64,000 bases of DNA from Beaufortia kweichowensis (GCA_019155185.1 CM032813.1:13125561-13189560), one strand, 5' to 3'; counted from the stretch's first letter, positions 1-8,238 are shown. Program-made: numbers and translations. The notes: a model not told the origin generated them from the letters alone.

Positions 1-32
1 CACATGTGGGATTTGCATTTGCAGTACAGGAG

Positions 33-35
<3 letters not shown>

Positions 36-118
<83 letters not shown>
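36..118. repeat. Compound (TA)n(GA)n microsatellite
   Basis: Uninterrupted TA dinucleotides (36-67) pass directly into GA dinucleotides (67-118). Length is likely to be polymorphic. Confidence 0.97.
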
Positions 119-121
<3 letters not shown>

Positions 122-668
122 CAAAAGAGGTACGACATTAGCAATATGAATAAACACATTAAATAAAAATTCATACAAATATTTCTATGATGTTGCGCAA
201 GACTAGTAGAAAGTGGGAAAAGGCTTAATAGCGCCACCTTGTGGTTGAAAGTTAACGAGGACAGGAGCAGTCATATCTTATTTACAAATCTAATTTATAT
301 TAAATGTAGTTACATTTATACAGCCAATTGGATATAAATCAGTAAAATTACAATTAATATTTCATTTGAAATGTGTTATCATGAAGTTTCATAACAAGAT
401 TTAAATTTTTGTTGTGCATTAAAAGGATCCATTTAATATAATTTAAAAAGGCAATCAAAAGTCCTCAAAAGATTACAGTAACCTAAAAAAAAGTGACATA
501 AATTATAAAACAGGCAGTCTTTTATATAAAACATAAACAAATGGTTTGGCATATAATCTGGCAATGTCAAGCTTTGGAAAGGTGTAATTTATATTTGTTT
601 TCATATGCAAACATTTTCAGTTTGACAGAGATTTTACAGTTTGTGCATTAATTTGGTTAATCAAGTGT

Positions 669-893
669 CATATAGGTAGTTGACAAATAAATGCGTGACT
701 GTGTCCTATGGTGTGGACAGCAAAATGTAGAAAAACTTACAAAATATACAAATAGCATGGAAGATTTATATTTATTGCTGGAGTTACAAATATGATGAAA
801 AAGATTTATCTTAATTTAGTTTTTTTTTTCCGACATGTTTTGTATGTCGCACCATAGGACACAGTCACATATTTATTTGTCTACCCATATATG
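669..893. repeat. Imperfect inverted repeat, MITE-like
   Basis: The arm 682-713 and the arm 850-881 are reverse complements at 30 of 32 positions, for example GTGACTGTGTCCTATGGTG against CACCATAGGACACAGTCAC. Weaker complementarity continues outward (about 669 and 893) and inward (GACA-CAAAATGT against ACATGTTTTGTATGTC). A central loop of roughly 100 bases remains. This size and structure suit a non-autonomous DNA transposon or a folded hairpin relic; I see no clear target-site duplication. Confidence 0.7.
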
Positions 894-2092
894 CTATGCT
901 ATTACCAAACGATTGTTACACCAAAGTAATTGTTCAATCTTCAACTAAATACAGCTATTTGCTAATTATATCTAAAGAAGGATTCCTCAAAAGCAAATAA
1001 GAAAAATATATTTTACTAGTTAAAAAAATCTACAAAGACGGACAGTGGTGCTGGTCCACGAAATGTGCAAATGTGCAACAAAGCATTAATCTTTGACTGG
1101 AAGCAGTTTCTAGACTATTTATAACAAGAAATTAAACAACAAAAGCAGCTTTTTGTTCAAAAATTTTATGTTCAAGATGTTTGTACCCTGCCAGAGCCTA
1201 AGCACAAGCACTACTCTTCTGACCAATGGTAAAAACAAAATGTAAAAATATAACAAACTCTTTAAAAGATAAATGAAAATGAAACACTAACAAGTTTTTC
1301 TTTAAAACAAAAAAAAAACAGATTAAAGTAACATTTAACTAAAAAACACTCATAACAAAGTCTTATGCAAAACGTGCTGGAAATCCTCTGTAAAATTTCA
1401 ACAATTATAACTTTAATGCAGCACAAATCATTCATGTAGTCCTAGCTTGAATGGATCAAGTTTGATGACATGAAAAGATAATTTGTGACTAAAAATATGT
1501 TAAATTAACTTGTTGAAATGGTATGTATTTAAATATGTTTAAAATTAATTTAGTTATTAAATTAATTAAATTTTAAGTTTTTTTGGTGTGTCATATTGTC
1601 ACACTTAACACACTTTATTAACACAAACATGCAGTTTTATTTCAATAAATAAAGCAGTTCAAGAATTTCTAACCATAAATAATAAAAATGGAAGCATGAA
1701 ACAGAATAAATAAAATGATTAAATACAAAAAAATAATATAAATAAATAAATAAATGAATTATTTTTTGTTAATGTTGATATCCAGAAGATTTTCTTTTAC
1801 GTGTGAGTTTTTAGAGATTACCATAATGGTGAAGAGTAAAGGTTTCAGGTTAGGTTATGTTTCAACTTTTGCAACAATTGCTTTATTACTATTATTATTA
1901 TTTACTTTTAAACAAGGTTCTATAGGTTTTAATATAATTGTCATATAATGCATTTTTATTTATGACCATTTGACTGTTATCTCTGTTTAAAATGTTTTAA
2001 TGTCCATCATGAAAATTATGCTACAATGAATTAATGTTTAATTAACATTTTGAAACCCACAAGGAAACGCAAACTGAAGAGAAAAGACACGT

Positions 2093-2160
2093 CAAGCCAA
2101 CCTTGATCCTAGAATCTTCTGATCCGTAGTCAGATACGTTAACCATTAAGCCACTGTCCC
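2093..2160 (-). pseudogene. tRNA-Arg-ACG relic (U0)
   Basis: The anticodon arm (CTGACTACGGATCAG on the minus strand) is preserved, but the acceptor and T-arm are decayed (five bases short, T-loop no longer TTCGACT) and the D-arm carries substitutions. Unlike the indel-bearing copies inside the array, this one is diverged mainly by substitutions, as expected for an old edge copy. Confidence 0.88.
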
Positions 2161-2357
2161 AAGAGTAACGATTAAGTTAGTCATGGATGTCTACTTTCAT
2201 CTTCTTATTAGGGAATATTACTGGACATGAGATGTCTGCATAAATGCCATATTTCACGTGTCTATAAAAGGAAGAAAGGTAAAGGAGCGCCCTCACACGT
2301 GCCTGTTCACCGTATTTCAGTAAATGTCACGCAATTAAGAGCTGTAGGGGCCCAATA

Positions 2358-2436
2358 CGTCTGAAGTGGGATTCGAACCTACGCCTAGACGGGAGACTGC
2401 GACCTGAACCGCCTTTGACCGCTCGGCCATCCTGAC
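2358..2436 (-). pseudogene. tRNA-Leu-CAG, anticodon stem deleted (U0)
   Basis: Shares the type A defect: four bases missing 5' of the anticodon loop so the anticodon stem cannot form. It has its own variant GGCGGTTCAGG and a CAAAGG D-arm change. Confidence 0.85.
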
Positions 2437-2584
2437 ACGCTCAGGCGTTCGTAAGCAGCAGACTATGCGTTTTTGTGCAAAAGAGCAGGTCTGCTGTTAC
2501 TTTCACGTCATTTACTTGCATAAAATCAGCTTGCTCTGTTTCTGGGGAACATTTGATCAGCTAGCTTTGATTTTCTCTTTGCAG

Positions 2585-2810
2585 ACTCACTGGTTCCATC
2601 ATCAGAGTACATGAGGGTCAAAGAGTTTAACTCGATCCCCTTCTTCTGATGAGCCACATTACTCCATTGTTGCTTGTAGTGGTTTTTGAATTCTAATTGG
2701 ATTGGCCGTTCGCATTCTATTGACCTGTGAAATGGGCGTTTACCTTTTGTTTGGCATAGACGCCTTCACAGTTGCTAATTCACACCTCCAGAGAAGAACA
2801 TGAGCTGCTG
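2585..2810. repeat. Spacer internal duplicate, copy a (type A exemplar)
   Basis: First of two paralogous segments of about 220 bp in each spacer. It follows CTTTGCAG, opens with ACTCACTGGTTCCATCATC and ends GAGCTGCTG before GTAAGG. The second copy lies about 0.6 kb to the right. On the minus strand both copies encode similar short peptides (DDGTSESAKRKSKLADQ here, DDVTSEPAKTKSKLTNQ in copy b), so this looks like a duplicated exon or domain of the decayed minus-strand ORF. Confidence 0.75.
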
Positions 2811-2895
2811 GTAAGGCAATCCTTGCAAATACCTCTCCCTCTGTTTACAGTCATTTAAAATGTTTTTGTGTTTTTTGTTAACATGTCAATATGAG

Positions 2896-2899
<4 letters not shown>

Positions 2900-2927
<28 letters not shown>
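2900..2927. repeat. (TA)n microsatellite, U0 spacer
   Basis: Shortest of the type A spacer TA tracts, at the homologous position between duplicate a and the coding relic. Confidence 0.95.
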
Positions 2928-3099
2928 CTAGAGGCATTCATTTGAACAGAGCACACACAACCTTATTCTGTTCTGATGTCGTTGTACTCTTTAGGAGCCT
3001 TCGTTCACTCTCTTGGCTATTGAGAGGTGCGTCAGTTTCTTGGACGTTTTCTTTCGATTCAGTGATTTCCATCTCCAGCAGTGAAAAGCACTCGGGGAT

Positions 3100-3339
3100 C
3101 TATTGAACAGACACTGTTGGTATGAGTGTTTGGTGGGAAAGAGGGGCTGTGTGTGTGAAGCTGTCATCTGCTGGTGTTACTGGGCTGAGAGCAGACTTTC
3201 CCTTCTCTGCTAGGTCTTTCAAGGCTGCACAGTCTCTCTCAAACTGTTCAAGAATGTCTTCTGAACACTGGATCATTACTGTGCCTCTGTGATACAGACG
3301 TAGTTGCGTCATGGCTTGCATTTTACTAGTCTGTGCCAA
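3100..3339 (-). pseudogene. Decayed protein-coding relic (type A exemplar, U0)
   Basis: An open minus-strand frame includes LYHRGTVMIQCSEDILEQFE, then a helix-like stretch and SPVTPADDS; it ends at a stop after PTVSVQ. The apparent first residue is a TTG codon; the first true ATG is seven codons in. Beyond the stop the same frame continues as IPECFSLLEMEITES, and upstream a different frame reads ADFMQVQGRKVKADLFFGTD, so the parent ORF is broken by a stop and a frameshift. Type B copies align over the same length with conservative replacements, which argues for protein ancestry. The 'LYxxGTVxIQ' pattern resembles small uncharacterised proteins near fish mobile elements; that is memory, not a search, and I assign no function. 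Confidence 0.55.
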
Positions 3340-3434
3340 AGAACAGATCTGCTTTTACTTTCCTGCCTTGTACTTGCATGAAGTCGGCTTTCTGGGGGGG
3401 GGTTGATTAGTTAGTTTTGATTTTGTTTTTGCAG

Positions 3435-3660
3435 GCTCACTGGTTACATCATCGGGGCATGTGATGGTCAGAGATTTCAGGTCGGTCGCCTCCTTCTGAT
3501 GAGGCACTTCCCTCCATTGATGTCTGTACTTGCTGTTTGTATTGTAATGGGATTGGTCGATAGCATAGTCTTGACCTATCAGTGGAAGCGTTTACCGTTT
3601 ATGTGGCATAGGCCTTCACAGTTGATAATTCACACCACCACAGAAGAACGTGAGTTGCTG
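3435..3660. repeat. Spacer internal duplicate, copy b (type A exemplar)
   Basis: Second paralogous segment, following TTTTTGCAG and opening with GCTCACTGGTTACATCATC; it ends GAGTTGCTG. It aligns along its length to copy a with numerous substitutions, so the duplication is older than the array amplification. Confidence 0.75.
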
Positions 3661-4105
3661 GTGAGCAGGTAGGCTGGTCAAACAAGACTGGCAAGTCTCT
3701 CTTCCTTTGTTTAGTTTAATTAAAATTGTATGTGTATTTTATTATGTCAATATGTGTATAATATATGAAAAGAGTTTTTCTTCTTTTTCCTAGACGTAAA
3801 ACATTTAAAGGAACTCACTGTTTCCTGATGCTGTTGGACTGTTATTGTAGCTTCTTGGTTGGCTTGGTGCTTTGCTTCTGTTATGCTCTTTAGAATGTTG
3901 TGGTTCTTCCAGGAAGTTTCCACGTTTGCAGTTCAATTTCGAACAAAATGTCTTAATCACTATGTGTATAATCCGATTTACAGTGGCAAGAATTCAGATA
4001 CAATCCAAAGTAAATGCGGTTACTTTGACTTCACTTGTGATTCCGCTGTCAGTTTCGCCTCCTTCACTGCAGTGCTTCATCCCCCCACCCCCCGACGTCC
4101 ATTGT

Positions 4106-4179
4106 GCCTCGTTGGCGCAGTTAGGCAGCGCGTCAGTCTCATAATCTGAAGGTCGTGAGTTCGAGCCTCACACGGGGCA
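4106..4179 (+). tRNA. tRNA-Met-CAT: tRNA-Met (elongator), anticodon CAT
   Basis: A 74-base cloverleaf. The acceptor GCCTCGT pairs with ACGGGGC, the D-arm is GCGC-AGTTAGGCA-GCGC, the anticodon arm TCAGT-CTCATAA-TCTGA, and the T-arm GTGAG-TTCGAGC-CTCAC. The sequence is close to the vertebrate elongator tRNA-Met, not the initiator. A TTTT run (RNA polymerase III stop) follows about 10 bases downstream. The gene reads toward Glu in the same direction. This copy serves as the reference for the Met copies below. Confidence 0.97.
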
Positions 4180-4258
4180 GGGTGGTACTTTTAAACTACT
4201 GGTATGCGGCCCATTTCACTTCCACGCCCTTGGCCTATCCCGGCTTGTGAGCAGATCG

Positions 4259-4330
4259 TCCCTGGTGGTCTAGTGGTTAGGATTCGGCGCTCTCACCGCC
4301 GCGGCCCGGGTTCGATTCCCGGTCAGGGAA
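4259..4330 (+). tRNA. tRNA-Glu-CTC: tRNA-Glu, anticodon CTC
   Basis: A 72-base cloverleaf: acceptor TCCCTGG with TCAGGGA, anticodon arm CGGCG-CTCTCAC-CGCCG, T-arm CCGGG-TTCGATT-CCCGG. It matches vertebrate tRNA-Glu-CTC. A TTTT occurs about 7 bases after the gene. It converges with tRNA-Tyr on the other strand, the gene ends being about 70 bases apart. Reference for the Glu copies below. Confidence 0.97.
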
Positions 4331-4401
4331 CTTGTGTTTTGAGACGGACATTTTTGACAAGTAACAAATTTGCATGACCAACTCGTAGGAAAAACACCTC
4401 T

Positions 4402-4488
4402 TCCTTCGAGCCGGATTTGAACCAGCGACCTAAGGATGACCAGTGAAATGCCTACAGTCCTCCGCTCTACCAACTGAGCTATCGAAGG
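4402..4488 (-). tRNA. tRNA-Tyr-GTA: tRNA-Tyr, anticodon GTA, 14-base intron
   Basis: 87 bases including a 14-base intron (GCATTTCACTGGTC) one base 3' of the anticodon, the standard position for nuclear tRNA introns. Acceptor CCTTCGA pairs with TCGAAGG. The T-loop is TTCAAAT rather than the usual TTCGAAT, and this is shared by type A units. A TTTTT run lies about 8 bases downstream on the minus strand. Reference for the type A Tyr copies. Confidence 0.97.
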
Positions 4489-4787
4489 TGTACCGATGGC
4501 CAACAATGGTTTCGGGTTTTGTATTTGACACCAGTGAATGTTCCTGTTCCTGATTCTATTCGTCCATGCTGTGGATTTTAAGCCGTACAAATCAGAATCT
4601 GGCCAAGCAGATCCATGGAGAAATGCCATTCTTAATTTCACCTTTTCTTCTAGTGCACAATGTGGCTTCTGGAAGAAATGTGGTCTTGCCAAAGTGCTTT
4701 GAAACACAAAGCAATGAGATTCATAATGTATATCCTATGACACATTCATCTTATTCATTTGGGTTTTTCTCAGAGCGAAGCATGGAA

Positions 4788-4869
4788 CGACGAGGATGGG
4801 ATTCGAACCCACGCGTGCAGAGCACAATGGATTAGCAGTCCATCGCCTTAACCACTCGGCCACCTCGTC
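4788..4869 (-). tRNA. tRNA-Ser-GCT: tRNA-Ser, anticodon GCT
   Basis: 82 bases with a long variable arm (class II). Acceptor GACGAGG pairs with CCTCGTC; anticodon loop CTGCTAA. It matches vertebrate tRNA-Ser-GCT. No run of four T follows on the minus strand within at least 100 bases, so the polymerase III stop is not obvious. Reference for the Ser copies. Confidence 0.97.
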
Positions 4870-5011
4870 ACATTGCAAACTGCTTTGCACCGGTGACAGA
4901 GAGAAAAATCCAGTTTTGCCTAAATAGTTGGACCGCCTTGTATGGATGAATGAATAGCAATACGCTAAACATTTTGAAAGCCACAAAGAAACGCGCAAAC
5001 TGAAGGGAGCA

Positions 5012-5082
5012 AGGGGACACCCGGATTTGAACCGGGACCTCTTGATCTGCAGTCAAATGCTCTACCACTGAGCTATACCCCC
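5012..5082 (-). tRNA. tRNA-Cys-GCA: tRNA-Cys, anticodon GCA (one base short)
   Basis: Vertebrate tRNA-Cys-GCA with anticodon loop CTGCAGA and acceptor GGGGGTA pairing with TGTCCCC. The C run before the T-loop is one base shorter than in U3, U4, U6 and U10 (71 against 72 bases), typical of a homopolymer miscall. No TTTT lies close downstream on the minus strand, unlike type B. Confidence 0.93.
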
Positions 5083-5352
5083 CGCGACGGAAGGTTGTGA
5101 CCATCTCATTGCTGGGGGAACACATCCTGACACCTGAGAATGTTCCTGTCAGATAGTGTTCCCCATGTTTTCCATCAGACAGAAAGTTCATACATGTTTT
5201 AAAAATAAAACTGCTCAATATCTAGCCTACAATACGTAGGTTCTGAAGGTGTTTGTATTTTCATGCTTCATTTTATTATAGAGAATATAACTGTCAGATA
5301 ATGATCTCCTGTGTATAATAAAAAGCATAATGTGGGTCAGGAAAAATCCACA

Positions 5353-5407
5353 GGATGACCAGTGAAATGCCTACAGTACTCCGCTCTACCCACTTAGCTA
5401 TCGAAGG
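5353..5407 (-). pseudogene. 5'-half tRNA-Tyr fragment with intron
   Basis: The minus strand carries the 5' exon of tRNA-Tyr, the anticodon GTA, the whole 14-base intron and only four bases (ATCC) of the second exon, after which similarity stops. Three substitutions mark it against the neighbouring full gene (GCTAAGTGGG for GCTCAGTTGG, and GGAGTACTG for GGAGGACTG). It has an A box but no B box, so it should not be transcribed on its own. Present at the homologous place in most type A units; not seen in type B. Confidence 0.9.
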
Positions 5408-5463
5408 CTTAACGACGCTGTTTTTACCAAGAGAGCAGGCACTCTACGACAGAAAACCACCGT

Positions 5464-5536
5464 CGAGCCAGCCAGGAGTCGAACCTGGAATCTTCTGATC
5501 CGTAGTCAGACGCGTTATCCATTGCGCCACTGGCCC
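5464..5536 (-). tRNA. tRNA-Arg-ACG: tRNA-Arg, anticodon ACG
   Basis: 73 bases identical, as far as I recall it, to vertebrate tRNA-Arg-ACG: acceptor GGGCCAG, anticodon arm TCTGA-CTACGGA-TCAGA, T-arm CCAGG-TTCGACT-CCTGG. TTTT lies about 9 bases downstream on the minus strand. Reference for the Arg copies. Confidence 0.97.
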
Positions 5537-5755
5537 AAGAGCAATGACTTGGCTATTTAACCAAATAGTCATCTTCTTTCATCTTCATCAGGGAATATTA
5601 TTGGACGTCTGTATATATGCCATATTTCACGTGTCTATAAAAGGATTCTTCGTGAAATATGGAGCGCCCTCATACGTGCCTGTTCTTCACTGCCAATTCA
5701 AATGACACCGTATTTCAGTAAATGTCATGCAATTAAGAGCTGTAGGGGCCCAATA

Positions 5756-5835
5756 TGTCTGAAGTGGGATTCGAACCTACGCCTAGACGGGAGACTGCGA
5801 CCTGAACTGCCTTAGACCATTTCGGCCATCCTGAC
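5756..5835 (-). pseudogene. tRNA-Leu-CAG, anticodon stem deleted
   Basis: Class II tRNA-Leu framework with anticodon CAG in the loop TTCAGGT. Four bases are missing upstream of the loop (AAGGCAGTTCAGG where type B has GGCGCTGCGTTCAGG), so only the 3' strand CGCAG of the anticodon stem remains. The acceptor also has an A-A mismatch (GTCAGGA against TTCAGAC). This copy has one extra base in the D-arm. The defect is shared by type A units, so it is probably a true inherited pseudogene. Confidence 0.88.
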
Positions 5836-6297
5836 ACGCCCAGGCGTTTGTAAGCAGCAGACTATGCGTTTTTTGTGCAAAAAGAGCAGGTCTGCTGTTA
5901 CTCACGTCATTTACTTGCATAAAATCAGCTTGCTCTGTTTCTGGGGAACATTTGATCAGCTAGCTTTGATTTTCTCTTTGCAGACTCACTGGTTCCATCA
6001 TCAGAGTACATGAGGGTCAAAGAGTTTAACTCGATCCCCTTCTTCTGATGAGCCACATTACTCCATTGTTGCTTGTAGTGGTTTTGAATTCTAATTGGAT
6101 TGGCCGTTAAGCATTCTATTGACCTGTGAAATGGGCGTTTACCTTTTGTTTGGCATAGACGCCTTCACAGTTGCTAATTCACACCTCCAGAGAAGAACAT
6201 GAGCTGCTGGTAAGGCAATCCTTGCAAATACCTCTCCCTCTGTTTACAGTCATTTAAAATGTTTTGTGTTTTTGTTAACATGTCAATATGAGGACAA

Positions 6298-6312
6298 TAT
6301 ATATATATATAT

Positions 6313-6374
<62 letters not shown>
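6298..6374. repeat. (TA)n microsatellite, U1 spacer
   Basis: About 77 bases of TA with one ACAATA interruption near 6312. Confidence 0.95.
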
Positions 6375-6379
<5 letters not shown>

Positions 6380-6549
6380 GAGGCATTCATTTGAACAGAG
6401 CACACACAACCTTATTCTGTTCTGATGTCGTTGTCCTCTTTAGGAGCCTTCGTTCACTCTCTTGGCTATTGAGAGGTGCGCCAGTTTCTTGGACGTTTTC
6501 TTTTCGATTCAGTGATTTCCATCTCCAGCAGTGAAAAGCACTCGGGGAT

Positions 6550-6795
6550 CTATTGAACAGACACTGTTGGTATGAGTGTTTGGTGGGAAAGAGGGGCTGT
6601 GTGTGTGTGTGTGAAGCTGTCATCTGCTGGTGTTACTGGGCTGAGAGCAGACTTTCCCTTCTCTGCTAGGTCTTTCAAGGCTGCACAGTCTCTCTCAAAC
6701 TGTTCAAGAATGTCTTCTGAACACTGGATCATTACTGTGCCTCTGTGATACAGACGTAGTTGCGTCATGGCTTGCATTTTACTAGTCTGTGCCAA
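6550..6795 (-). pseudogene. Decayed protein-coding relic (U1)
   Basis: Same frame as the U0 copy, with one more HT pair because the GT run is longer. Ends at the same stop. Confidence 0.5.
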
Positions 6796-7559
6796 AGAAC
6801 AGATCTGCTTTTACTTTCCTGCCTTGTACTTGCATGAAGTCGGCTTTCTGGGGGGGTTGATTAGTTAGTTTTGATTTTGTTTTGCAGGCTCACTGGTTAC
6901 ATCATCGGGGCATGTGATGGTCAGAGATTTCAGGTCGGTCGCCTCCTTCTGATGAGGCACTTCCCTCCATTGATGTCTGTACTTGCTGTTTGTATTGTAA
7001 TGGGATTGGTCGATAGCATAGTCTTGACCTATCAGTGGGGCGTTTACCGTTTATGTGGCATAGGCGCCTTCACAGTTGATAATTCACACCACCACAGAAG
7101 AACGTGAGTTGCTGGTGAGCAGGTAGGCTGGTCAAACAAGACTGGCAAGTCTCTCTTCCTTTGTTTAGTTTAATTAAAATTGTATGTGTATTTTATTATG
7201 TCAATATGTGTATAATATATGAAAAGAGTTTTTCTTCTTTTTCCTAGACGTAAAACATTTAAAGGAACTCACTGTTTCCTGATGCTGTTGGACTGTTATT
7301 GTAGCTTCTTGGTTGGCTTGGTGCTTTGCTTCTGTTATGCTCTTTAGAATGTTGTGGTTCTTCCAGGAAGTTTCCACGTTTGCAGTTCAATTTCGAACAA
7401 AATGTCTTAATCACTATGTGTATAATCCGATTTACAGTGGCAAGAATTCAGATACAATCCAAAGTAAATGCGGTTACTTTGACTTCACTTGTGATTCCGC
7501 TGTCAGTGTCGCCTCCTTCACTGCAGTGCTTCGTCCCCCCACCCCCCGACGTCCATTGT

Positions 7560-7633
7560 GCCTCGTTGGCGCAGTTAGGCAGCGCGTCAGTCTCATAATC
7601 TGAAGGTCGTGAGTTCGAGCCTCACACGGGGCA
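7560..7633 (+). tRNA. tRNA-Met-CAT: tRNA-Met-CAT
   Basis: Identical to the U1 copy. Confidence 0.97.
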
Positions 7634-7711
7634 GGGTGGTACTTTTAAACTACTGGTATGCGGCCCATTTCACTTCCACGCCCTTGGCCTATCCCGCTTG
7701 TGAGCAGATCG

Positions 7712-7782
7712 TCCCTGGTGGTCTAGTGGTTAGGATTCGGGCGCTCACGCGCCGCTGCCCGGGTTCGATTCCGGTCAGGGAA
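7712..7782 (+). tRNA. tRNA-Glu-CTC: tRNA-Glu-CTC with altered anticodon arm
   Basis: Anticodon region reads GGGCGCTCACGCGCCGCTG instead of the usual arm, and the T-stem is one C short. The first 25 and last 20 bases are normal. Confidence 0.85.
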
Positions 7783-7853
7783 CTTGTGTTTTGAGACGGA
7801 CATTTTTGACAAGTAACAAATTTGCATGACCAACTCGTAGGAAAAACACCTCT

Positions 7854-7940
7854 TCCTTCGAGCCGGATTTGAACCAGCGACCTAAGGATGACCAGTGAAA
7901 TGCCTACAGTCCTCCGCTCTACCAACTGAGCTATCGAAGG
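7854..7940 (-). tRNA. tRNA-Tyr-GTA: tRNA-Tyr-GTA, intron
   Basis: Identical to the U1 copy. Confidence 0.97.
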
Positions 7941-8238
7941 TGTACCGATGGCCAACAATGGTTTCGGTTTTGTATTTGACACCAGTGAATGTTCCTGTTC
8001 CTGATTCTATTCGTCCATGCTGTGGATTTTAAGCCGTACAAATCAGAATCTGGCCAAGCAGATCCATGGAGAAATGCCATTCTTAATTTCACCTTTTCTT
8101 CTAGTGCACAATGTGGCTTCTGGAAGAAATGTGGTCTTGCCAAAGTGCTTTGAAACACAAAGCAATGAGATTCATAATGTATATCCTATGACACATTCAT
8201 CTTATTCATTTGGGTTTTTCTCAGAGCGAAGCATGGAA

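Larger units (their letters stand above)
1..2040. other. Non-array left flank, no gene recognised
   Basis: AT-rich DNA with many A and T runs. Both strands are broken by stops; the only open frame over 60 codons (1754-1948, +) is low complexity and hydrophobic without recognisable homology, so I do not call it a gene. Contents I can support are the TA/GA microsatellite at the left end and an imperfect inverted repeat near 0.67-0.89 kb. A short GCGCCACCTTGTGGT stretch near 232-246 resembles a motif common in fish dispersed repeats, which is only a weak impression. Confidence 0.7.
2043..4105. repeat. Array unit U0 (truncated left edge unit, type A-like)
   Basis: The array begins with the flank that normally lies downstream of tRNA-Cys (TTTGAAACCCACAAGGAAAC) joined directly to a decayed tRNA-Arg, so Met, Glu, Tyr, Ser and Cys are missing. 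Between Arg and Leu it mixes type A features (TATAAAAGG) with type B features (GAAAGGTAAAGGAGCGC). The spacer from 2437 to 4105 is the type A spacer. Confidence 0.85.
4106..7559. repeat. Array unit U1 (type A, 3454 bp)
   Basis: Best-preserved type A unit: six of its seven tRNA genes are intact or one base off. The Leu-to-Met spacer (5836-7559) contains duplicate a, a TA tract, the coding relic, duplicate b and a poly-C tract just before the next Met gene. Confidence 0.95.

Noticed and set aside
1754..1948. 64-codon frame in the left flank
   Set aside because: Low-complexity AT-rich sequence, no recognisable motif, no repeat elsewhere in the window.
2585..2810. Possible real exons on the plus strand (TTTGCAG before, GTAAG after)
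   Set aside because: Splice-like words are short and expected by chance in T-rich DNA, and stops interrupt frames in several units. Kept only as a note under the duplication.
3859..4149. Plus-strand open frames of 90-96 codons before each tRNA-Met (MAWCFASVMLF..., MLLLCSLECCG...)
   Set aside because: Repeated only because the unit repeats. They run into the tRNA-Met gene, A/B differences are mostly amino-acid changing, and the opposite strand is open over the same bases, so there is no sign of selection on this frame.
4106..4179. Initiator tRNA-Met
   Set aside because: The acceptor GCCTCGT and anticodon stem TCAGT are those of elongator tRNA-Met; initiator features (AGCAGAG acceptor, GGGCCC anticodon stem) are absent.
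4270..4707. Open frames across tRNA-Glu, Tyr and Ser genes on both strands
   Set aside because: Shadow frames over structural RNA genes; their apparent conservation comes from the tRNAs.
6174..6386. Frames with YIYIYI runs
   Set aside because: Translation of the TA microsatellite, not protein.
6871..7107. Plus-strand frame LTGYIIGACDGQRF... in spacer duplicate b
   Set aside because: Open in some units but stopped or shifted in others; the minus strand over the same bases gives a better match between duplicates (SEPAKTKSKL against SESAKRKSKL).
7712..7782. Calling every indel-bearing tRNA copy a pseudogene
   Set aside because: The indel pattern looks more like consensus error than decay, so these copies are reported as tRNA with their differences; only shared or severe defects are called pseudogenes.
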